A DNA stretch of 35,484 nucleotides from Clostridium celatum DSM 1785 (GTDB taxonomy: Bacteria > Bacillota > Clostridia > Clostridiales > Clostridiaceae): NCBI RefSeq assembly GCF_000320405.1, contig NZ_KB291602.1, positions 1 through 35,484 on the forward strand. Direction: 5' to 3'. The notes under the pieces were generated by a model that worked only from the letters and a program-made list of their open reading frames with translations, had not been told where the DNA came from and did no database searches. How positions within the stretch are numbered: the stretch's first letter is position 1; every line of letters begins with the position of its first letter. The translations under genes and the position numbers were made by a program. Positions 26,672-33,202 of this stretch are shown here, one piece after another.

Positions 26672-27808
26672 TTATTTATTGAAATAATCAACAATATGAT
26701 TGATTATTCTTTTGCAAGCCTTTCCATCTCCATATGGATTAGCTGCGTGAGCCATTTTATTATACTCGACTTCATTATTTACAAGCTCATTTGCTATATG
26801 AAATATATCTTCTTTCTTTACTCCTGCAAGTCTTACAGTTCCAGCTTCTATTGCTTCTGGTCTTTCAGTTTCTGTTCTTAAAACCATAACTGGTTTGCCA
26901 AGTGCTGGTGCTTCTTCTTGAATTCCACCTGAATCTGTCATTATTAAATAGCATTTTGCCATAAGATTAGCAAAGTCAACATACTCTAATGGTTCTATTA
27001 GATGAATTCTATCTTCTATTCCTTCAAAACTTGATTTAGCTAAACTTCTAATTAATGGATTCTTATGCATTGGGAATATAACATCTACATCATTATTACT
27101 TTCTATAAGTTGTCTAACTGCTGCGAATATATCCTTCATTGGTTCTCCCCAATTTTCTCTTCTATGAGCAGTTAATAATACTACTTTCTTATTATTAAAA
27201 TCTATTTTATTTATTGTTTCATTCTCAAATTTATGTTCTTTATTAACAACACTAAGTAATGCATCAATTACAGTATTTCCTGTTATGTATACGTTCTTTG
27301 TAATATTTTCTTTTGCTAAATTATTCTTATTGCTTTCTGTTGCTGCAAAATGCATTGTTGCTATAGCTCCCGTTAATTTTCTATTTGCTTCTTCTGGGAA
27401 TGGTGAGTAAATATCTCCAGTTCTAAGTCCTGCTTCAACATGACCAATTACCTTTTGATTATAAAATGCAGCTAATGCTCCATTTAATGTTGTTGAAGTA
27501 TCTCCATGAACTAAAACTATATCAGGGTTGCAATCTTTTATTGTTTTATCCACTCCTGTTAAAACCTTATTTGATACATCTACTATAGTTTGACCATGAG
27601 ACATTACATTTAAATCATATTGTGGCTTAACATCAAATATATCTAAAACTGTATCTAGCATTTCTCTATGTTGTGCTGTTGCACATACTATAGATTCTAT
27701 CCTTTCATCTTTTTCTAAAGCCTTAACCAATGGACACATCTTTATTGCTTCTGGTCTAGTTCCAAAAACACTTAAAACCCTTACCTTTTTTGTATCTAAC
27801 TTACTCAA
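26672..27808 (-). CDS. wecB: UDP-N-acetylglucosamine 2-epimerase (non-hydrolysing)
   Basis: 378 aa. It interconverts UDP-GlcNAc and UDP-ManNAc, the precursor of ManNAc in teichoic linkage units and capsules. FGTRPEAIKMCPLV, HGDTSTTLNGALAAFY, HVEAGLRTGDIYSPFPEEANR, TAHRRENWG and TDSGGIQEEAPALGKPV are the canonical motifs. The start is TTG at 27806-27808, chosen because AGGAGG lies 8 nt upstream and the conserved GTRPEAIK follows at the normal distance. It is transcribed alone and divergently from the first LCP gene. Also called mnaA. Confidence 0.95.
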   Translation of the reverse strand: MSKLDTKKVRVLSVFGTRPEAIKMCPLVKALEKDERIESIVCATAQHREMLDTVLDIFDVKPQYDLNVMSHGQTIVDVSNKVLTGVDKTIKDCNPDIVLVHGDTSTTLNGALAAFYNQKVIGHVEAGLRTGDIYSPFPEEANRKLTGAIATMHFAATESNKNNLAKENITKNVYITGNTVIDALLSVVNKEHKFENETINKIDFNNKKVVLLTAHRRENWGEPMKDIFAAVRQLIESNNDVDVIFPMHKNPLIRSLAKSSFEGIEDRIHLIEPLEYVDFANLMAKCYLIMTDSGGIQEEAPALGKPVMVLRTETERPEAIEAGTVRLAGVKKEDIFHIANELVNNEVEYNKMAHAANPYGDGKACKRIINHIVDYFNK

Positions 27809-27872
27809 TAATTTTACCTCCTAATGCTAACCCTTTGTTGATTATACGTAATACTTAATTAATATTTACTTA

Positions 27873-27902
27873 ATTGTATCATATTAATTAAATCTCAAAC
27901 AA
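27873..27902 (-). promoter_or_regulatory. Promoter candidate for wecB
   Basis: TTGTTT (27897-27902), 18-nt spacer, TACAAT (27873-27878) preceded by TGA (extended -10) on the minus strand, about 65 nt upstream of the TTG start. Confidence 0.45.
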
Positions 27903-27980
27903 CACACTACCAAAAAGTTTGTAGTTAATATATTTTATTGATTTTATCATATAACCTAATCATACATATAACATAGATAT

Positions 27981-28009
27981 TTTACAATTTTTAGACAAAA
28001 TGCTAATAT
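27981..28009 (+). promoter_or_regulatory. Promoter candidate for LCP gene 1
   Basis: TTTACA (27981-27986), 17-nt spacer, TAATAT (28004-28009) on the plus strand, giving a very short leader to the ATG at 28029. Back-to-back with the wecB promoter in the 220-nt divergent gap. Confidence 0.4.
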
Positions 28010-28028
28010 ATAAAATGAGGTGATGGGC

Positions 28029-28994
28029 ATGAATGAAGAAATAACTAAGAAACGAAAAAGAAAAAGAAAGAGAAAAAATAAAAATTTATGGCTTAAAATT
28101 ACACTTGGTTTTGTATCAACACTTATAATTTTAATTTTAATAGGTGTCTTTAGCATCTATTCTTTATTAAATAAGGTTGATAATGTAAAACTTGATAATA
28201 CTGACTTAAGCATTAATACTGAAGAAATTAAAGAATCTTATGATGATGATAAAATTAAAGATATCAAAAATATTGCTTTATTTGGAATAGACTCGGAAGA
28301 TGGTATAACTGGTAGATCTGACTCTATAATGATTGCAACTATAGATTCTACTCATAAAAAATTAAAACTTACTTCTATTATGAGAGATTCATACGTTAAT
28401 ATAGAAGGTTATGGTATGGACAAGATTAATCATGCTTATGCATACGGTGGTCCTGAACTTGCAATAAAAACTATCAATAGTAATTTTGGGTTAAATATTG
28501 AAGATTTTGTTGCTGTTAATTTTTCTTCATTGCCTGTAATTATAGATTTACTTGGTGGTGTTGATATAACTATTACAGAAGAAGAAGTTCCTCATATACC
28601 TGGTATAAACTCATCTGGTACATATACTTTAAACGGTGATCAAGCTCTAAGCTATTCCAGAATACGATATGCAACTGGCGGAGACTATGTAAGAACAGAA
28701 AGACAAAGAACTGTTTTAAATAGATTATTTAATAAATTAGCTACTCAATCAGTTACTTCATACCCTGGAATTTTATCTACTGTACTACCATATGTTCAAA
28801 CAAATATGACTTCAAATGATATGTTGGCTATTGCAAGTAAAGCTACAAGCATAATACAAAATGGATTAATTCAAGATAGATTCCCTAGGGACGGATACGG
28901 GGAAGGTATAACTATTGATGGAGTATACTACCTATCATATGATTTAGAAACAGCTAAAAAACAAATGATGGACTACATCTTCGATGATAAATAA
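28029..28994 (+). CDS. LytR-CpsA-Psr (LCP) family glycopolymer ligase
   Basis: 321 aa from ATG 28029, selected because a near-perfect AGGTGAT ribosome site (28018-28024) fits this start better than the GTG (28020) or ATG (28023) in frame upstream, which overlap the site. A very basic N-terminus (KKRKRKRKRKNK) precedes a single membrane helix (about residues 25-45). The extracellular domain has FGIDSEDGITGRSDSIMIATID, SIMRDSYVNIEGYGMDKINHAYAYGG, VAVNFSSLPVIIDLLGGVDI and YSRIRYATGGDYVRTERQR, the conserved LCP Arg/Asp network that binds polyprenyl diphosphate. It should attach the finished polysaccharide to peptidoglycan. Paralogous and convergent to the LCP gene at 29162-30141. Confidence 0.93.
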   Translation: MNEEITKKRKRKRKRKNKNLWLKITLGFVSTLIILILIGVFSIYSLLNKVDNVKLDNTDLSINTEEIKESYDDDKIKDIKNIALFGIDSEDGITGRSDSIMIATIDSTHKKLKLTSIMRDSYVNIEGYGMDKINHAYAYGGPELAIKTINSNFGLNIEDFVAVNFSSLPVIIDLLGGVDITITEEEVPHIPGINSSGTYTLNGDQALSYSRIRYATGGDYVRTERQRTVLNRLFNKLATQSVTSYPGILSTVLPYVQTNMTSNDMLAIASKATSIIQNGLIQDRFPRDGYGEGITIDGVYYLSYDLETAKKQMMDYIFDDK

Positions 28995-29009
28995 TTAGTC
29001 AATAATAAG

Positions 29010-29120
29010 AAAGGAATTATTAAACCGAAAGGAATATTTGCAATTACCATGAAATAATTAATTAAATTTAAGGTAAAATTGCAATAATTCCAGTAGGTTT
29101 AATAATTCCTTTTTTATTTT
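29010..29120 (+). terminator. Nested double-hairpin terminator between convergent LCP genes
   Basis: The outer arms AAAGGAATTATTAAACC (29010-29026) and 29096-29112 pair perfectly over 17 bp. Inside, GGAATATTTGCAATTACC (29031-29048) pairs nearly perfectly with 29072-29091. On the plus strand TTTTTTATTTT follows the outer stem, so it ends LCP gene 1. The minus-strand side ends in TTTCTTATTATT, so it may also stop transcription of LCP gene 2. Confidence 0.85.
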
Positions 29121-29161
29121 CCCAATATTAAAATTTTCTTTATGCTTTTCAACTCAAACTT

Positions 29162-30141
29162 TTACCAAGTTTTATTATCTTCGAATATATATTCGTGCAT
29201 TTGGTTAATTGTTGTTTCTTCATCAAAGGTTAAGTAAAATACTCCATCTATATAGTCTCCTTCACAATAGCCATCTATAGGAAATCTCTCTTGTTCTATG
29301 CTTTTAGTACCTATTTTTAATACTTCGTTTCCAAGTTCTAAAATTTCACTTGAAGATAGGCTTGTTTTAACCATTGGTAATAATTCTGCTAATAATGATG
29401 GATAAGATGTTACTGGCACTTCCATTATTTTATTAAATAATTGAGATAGTACTTCTCTTTGTCTCTCTGTTCTTTTATAATCATCTCCTGATGTATATCT
29501 TATTCTACAATATGCCATAGCTTGTGTTCCATTTACATGATGAATCCCTGGTTCTGTTATTTGCTCTGAATAAGTTCCATTAGTATTATTAAGATCTCCT
29601 ATATATCCGTTAATAAACTCCATCTCTTCACTATCTATATCTAAATCTATTCCACCTAATTGATCAACTATTTTAGGTAATGATGAAAAATTACTGTTGC
29701 AAAATCTTCTACATTAAGATCAAAATTTTTATTTAAAGTATTCATTGCAAGCTCTGCTCCTCCATAAGCATAGGCATGATTTAATTTATCTTTTCCATAC
29801 CCCTCTATATCAACATAAGAATCTCTCATTATAGATGTTATTTTTAACTTTTTATGCTCTGTGTCTAATGTTGCTATCATTATTGCATCCGATCTTCCTA
29901 TGCCATTCTCATCTGTATCTATACCAAATAAAGCTATATTTTTTATTGTTCCCTCATATTCTTTTAACTTTTCTTGTACCTCTTCTTTTATTCCTATATT
30001 ATCCTTTTCTATCTTTACCTCTTCAATTTTGTTAAGTAAGCTCCCAGCATAGAACCCTGTAGCAACTATTCCAATAATAATTATCCCAATTACTATACTT
30101 ATGGATAATAAAATAATTCTTGTACTTTTTTTCATTCTCAT
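29162..30141 (-). pseudogene. LCP family glycopolymer ligase, interrupted by a one-base frameshift
   Basis: Paralogue of the LCP gene at 28029-28994. From ATG 30141 (GGGAGGAACAT upstream) the frame codes a membrane helix (about residues 6-30), FGIDTDENGIGRSDAIMIATLD, SIMRDSYVDIEGYGKDKLNHAYAYGG and EDFATV, then goes out of frame. Restoring one A at about 29691 gives ATVNFSSLPKIVDQLGGIDLDIDSEE, which joins the downstream frame (MEFINGYIGDL, YCRIRYTSGDDYKRTERQR) into a 326-aa protein, matching its paralogue. If the indel is real the gene loses the second half of the catalytic domain; the intact paralogue could cover its function. Confidence 0.92.
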
Positions 30142-30171
30142 ATGTTCCTCCCATAAATTTATAAATCTCTT

Positions 30172-30213
30172 TCTTTTATGTTAAATTATAACATAAAAGA
30201 TGTTTTTTGTAAC
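30172..30213 (-). promoter_or_regulatory. Promoter of LCP gene 2 with overlapping palindromic operator candidate
   Basis: GTTACA (30208-30213), 17-nt spacer, TATAAT (30185-30190) with TGT in front (extended -10) on the minus strand. A perfect 12-bp inverted repeat, TCTTTTATGTTA (30172-30183) and TAACATAAAAGA (30189-30200), is centred on the -10. This is where a repressor would sit. Confidence 0.65.
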
Positions 30214-30225
30214 ATTTTTTTCCTA

Positions 30226-30269
30226 TAATAAAAGTCTCCCATAAGAAAATTTATCTTATTAGAGACTTT
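30226..30269 (-). terminator. Rho-independent terminator of the GT2/flippase-like unit
   Basis: AAAGTCTC (30231-30238) and GAGACTTT (30262-30269) with an inner ATAAGA/TCTTAT stem; on the minus strand TTTTATTATA follows. It ends the operon whose last stop codon is at 30281. Confidence 0.8.
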
Positions 30270-30280
30270 AAAATATAAAT

Positions 30281-31783
30281 TTATTTTCTTTTAAAAATTG
30301 ATAAGTAATATTTAAATTCTTCGCTCTTAAAGAATATTATTAAATATATAACGTTAATTAACACCACATTAATTGCACAATTTGTTATAAAACTAACTAT
30401 ATCGTAACTTTCCTTAAATGGTATTGTAGCATAATTAGTTATTATTAATGGTATTATTGCTATTATTAAATATTTAAAATACATCATAAAATAATCAATA
30501 AGCTTTTTATCAAAAACATACTTATAAACAACATATGGTTTTGTCCAGAAAACTACTGTAAAATTAGATATTAGTGTACCAATAAACACTCCTGCAATAC
30601 CTATATAATTTACTAATATTATTGATGATACAAAATTTATTATAGATTCAATTATTGGTGCATATCTATCTTGATAGAAGTTACCACTTCCACTTTGGAA
30701 TTGTTCAACGGAACCTCTCATAGATGCAAAGTATACATTAATTAATATTATTGCAAAGGTTAGACTATCTAATAAATATTGCTCTCCAAATACCATTCCT
30801 ATAAATTGATTTAATGTATTATATAAAGATATAACTATAAATGATACAGCCCAGAAGTTTAAGAAAAATACCTTTTTATGAACATTATATGCCTTTTCTT
30901 TATTTTCTGTAGATAACATATTTCCTATACTTGCAGTAAGTCCCATTAAACCTCTACTTACTACTGTTTGACATGCTGTAATTACCATTTGATAGTTTGA
31001 ATAATTAGCTAACGCTCCTAATCCAACAAATTTTGAAATAACTATATTATCTGTACTATTAACAACTAAATCACCAATCTTATGCATGAACATAGCTCTA
31101 ACATTTTTTAATAGCTTCTTACTTGTTTCCTCTTCTAAACTTTCTTTTCCTTCATTTAACCAAGAATATCGCTTACTTATATACATATTTATAGTTATGA
31201 AATATATAAGATTTACTACTATTTGTATTATTATAAATAGTAAAAAGCTAGGGTATATCTTAAGCATAAAAAATTGAATTAATGTTATTACAAGCTTTGA
31301 AATTGTAGTTCCAATTGTAACCTTATATTCCTCTTGAGCTACATTTAATATACATAATCTATGTGAAAACATATATGATATAAAGCTATTTAATAAGAAT
31401 AATATAAATCCTATACTTACTAGTTTTAAATCAATATTTTCCTTTATAAAATACTTTAAAAATGGAGTAATTATAAGTCCTATTATTAATATAACAAAGC
31501 CAACACTTCTATAAAACTTCCCATAAAATCTTATATAGGCTCTTATTTGACTTCTATCATTATCTGCAAATGGTTTATATAATGAATATATAATTGCAGT
31601 TCCAACTCCTAATTCAACTATAGAAAGCCATCCTATTATATTATTGTATAAGGAGTTTAACCCCAAAATATCACTACCTAATGTATCTAAGAAAATTTTT
31701 CTTATAATTAAACTAGGTATAAATGCAATTATAAAACATAATATATTTGCACTTGAATTAATTAATGCCTTTTTAGTCCTCAT
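30281..31783 (-). CDS. Polysaccharide export/flippase-like multi-TM protein
   Basis: 500 aa with about 12-14 hydrophobic segments. The N-terminus (INSSANILCFIIAFIPSLIIRKIFLDTLGSDILGLNSLYNNIIGWLSIVELGVGTAIIYSLYKPF) is typical of the MOP/PST exporter superfamily, in a subgroup distinct from the two Wzx proteins in this window. It probably moves a lipid-linked glycan across the membrane. It is the only one of the three flippase-type genes with an uninterrupted frame. It follows a GT2 by 10 nt, so the pair forms a small unit of its own, downstream of a promoter near 33.0 kb and ended by the hairpin at about 30.25 kb. Confidence 0.85.
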   Translation of the reverse strand: MRTKKALINSSANILCFIIAFIPSLIIRKIFLDTLGSDILGLNSLYNNIIGWLSIVELGVGTAIIYSLYKPFADNDRSQIRAYIRFYGKFYRSVGFVILIIGLIITPFLKYFIKENIDLKLVSIGFILFLLNSFISYMFSHRLCILNVAQEEYKVTIGTTISKLVITLIQFFMLKIYPSFLLFIIIQIVVNLIYFITINMYISKRYSWLNEGKESLEEETSKKLLKNVRAMFMHKIGDLVVNSTDNIVISKFVGLGALANYSNYQMVITACQTVVSRGLMGLTASIGNMLSTENKEKAYNVHKKVFFLNFWAVSFIVISLYNTLNQFIGMVFGEQYLLDSLTFAIILINVYFASMRGSVEQFQSGSGNFYQDRYAPIIESIINFVSSIILVNYIGIAGVFIGTLISNFTVVFWTKPYVVYKYVFDKKLIDYFMMYFKYLIIAIIPLIITNYATIPFKESYDIVSFITNCAINVVLINVIYLIIFFKSEEFKYYLSIFKRK

Positions 31784-31793
31784 CGTTTCTCCC

Positions 31794-32888
31794 TTACTTT
31801 AAAATTCTATTTTTCATTTTATTTATATTTATAATTACTATTGGTATAATTGGCATATTTAATGTTAAAAGCTTATACTTTTTATTTTTAATATTGTATT
31901 TGGATTTGACCTCCACTAAACTTTTATCATTTAATATTTGTTTTACCTTTTTATATTTAACACTTATACTATCATTATTGTTTTCATGAAAAATATTAAC
32001 TAAACATCCAACACAAACTGAAATTAATCTACTATTAATTCGCTCTTGTATTTCTTTATTAATTTCATAATTATTATTATTTATTAACATGCCATTACTA
32101 TTTAAAACTTCATTAGTAATAATAAGTTTTTCTTTATTATTACTCTCAAAAATATTCTTAATAGCTTCGTTCACTTTTAAATTCTTATTCCAAAGCTCAC
32201 TATCATATTTAGTTACTAGAGAATTTGTATTAAATCTATAATGATATAAAGCTTCATTATATATGTAGATTTTTTTACATTTAGTAAAATACTTTAAGTT
32301 AAAAATTAAATCTTCTGCATAAGATAAATCATTATCAAATAAAATACTATACTCTTCGATTATATTTCTTCTATAAATACATCTCCAAATTGTTGCCATT
32401 ATATAGCTTTCTCTTTCATCTTCTCCTGAAATTAAATTGAAAATCCACTTACTATATATTTCTTCTTCATTTAATATAGTTTCTTTTTCAAATGGAATAA
32501 CTTCTCTCTCACTTCTATTTGGATACTCTCTTATAAAACTATAAACTACAGCATCAATTGACTCATTAAATCTATCTATTATTTTTTCATACATATCTAA
32601 TTCTAACCAATCATCACTATCAACAAAAGTTATGTAGTCTCCTGTAGAGTTTTTTATTCCTAGATTTCTTGCAGAGCTTACCCCTGAATTTTTTTGAGTA
32701 AATACTCTTATCCTATTATCACGCTTTTCGTATTCTCTTGCAATTTTTAAACTATTATCTTTAGATCCATCATCAATTATTAGTATCTCTAAATTTTTAT
32801 AACTTTGTTTTACTATTGAATCTAAACATTTATTTAAATATTTTTCTACATTATATACTGGTATTATTATACTAATTTTTTTCATCAT
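31794..32888 (-). CDS. GT2 family glycosyltransferase (EpsJ/WcaA-like)
   Basis: 364 aa. ISIIIPVYNVEKYLNKCLDSIV, LIIDDGSKDNS, VSSARNLGIKNSTGDYITFVDSDDWLE form a complete GT2 nucleotide/metal site including the DSDD cluster. SYAEDLIFNLKYF is the catalytic base region. The last 120 residues are basic and poorly conserved, with a hydrophobic tail (LLTLNMPIIPIVIININ) that may associate with the membrane. The start has two tandem ATGs behind AGAGGTGTT; either may serve. Coupled to the flippase-like gene downstream. Sugar unknown. Confidence 0.86.
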   Translation of the reverse strand: MMKKISIIIPVYNVEKYLNKCLDSIVKQSYKNLEILIIDDGSKDNSLKIAREYEKRDNRIRVFTQKNSGVSSARNLGIKNSTGDYITFVDSDDWLELDMYEKIIDRFNESIDAVVYSFIREYPNRSEREVIPFEKETILNEEEIYSKWIFNLISGEDERESYIMATIWRCIYRRNIIEEYSILFDNDLSYAEDLIFNLKYFTKCKKIYIYNEALYHYRFNTNSLVTKYDSELWNKNLKVNEAIKNIFESNNKEKLIITNEVLNSNGMLINNNNYEINKEIQERINSRLISVCVGCLVNIFHENNNDSISVKYKKVKQILNDKSLVEVKSKYNIKNKKYKLLTLNMPIIPIVIININKMKNRILK

Positions 32889-32968
32889 AACACCTCTATC
32901 AATTTTATATTTTATCTCTTCTGTACATCACCTAATATACCTTTTCATATGTAACTTTAAACTTACTA

Positions 32969-33021
32969 ACCAAATTTGGTAATACCTTTTAAATTATATA
33001 CTACTTATATCTATTTATAAA
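32969..33021 (-). promoter_or_regulatory. Promoter candidate for the GT2/flippase-like unit, with palindrome
   Basis: TTTATA (33016-33021), 17-nt spacer, TATAAT (32993-32998) on the minus strand. A perfect 12-bp palindrome ACCAAATTTGGT (32969-32980) sits just past the expected transcription start and could be an operator. The 314-nt divergent gap 32889-33202 contains only this and the divergent promoter at 33097-33125. Confidence 0.45.
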
Positions 33022-33096
33022 TAAATTTAACCTTTAAACTCTACCAAATACTAGATTATTCATGAAATTTTCACATATTTTCATTAATAACCTATC

Positions 33097-33125
33097 TTGT
33101 ATATATTGGTTTACTTCTCTATAAT
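33097..33125 (+). promoter_or_regulatory. Promoter candidate for the LtaS-like gene
   Basis: TTGTAT (33097-33102), 17-nt spacer, perfect TATAAT (33120-33125) on the plus strand, 77 nt upstream of the TTG start. The long inverted repeat at 33123-33164 begins inside the -10. Confidence 0.55.
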
Positions 33126-33164
33126 TAATATGTTAAAAAGTTTTTACTTTTTAACATATTAATT
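33123..33164. repeat. Perfect 19-bp inverted repeat in the LtaS-like gene leader
   Basis: AATTAATATGTTAAAAAGT (33123-33141) and its exact reverse complement (33146-33164) are separated by TTTT. It overlaps the -10 and the predicted transcription start. It could be an operator, or form a 5'-end mRNA hairpin; only TTTT follows on the plus strand, and no gene upstream on that strand needs a terminator. Confidence 0.8.
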
Positions 33165-33202
33165 TTAACTTTACAAAAAATTTAATTTGAGGAGAGTTTG
33201 TA

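Noticed and set aside
27956..28156. 66-codon minus-strand frame at the LCP gene 1 start
   Set aside because: Overlaps the LCP promoter and basic/TM N-terminus in antisense; its hydrophobic run is the complement of the Lys/Arg codons.
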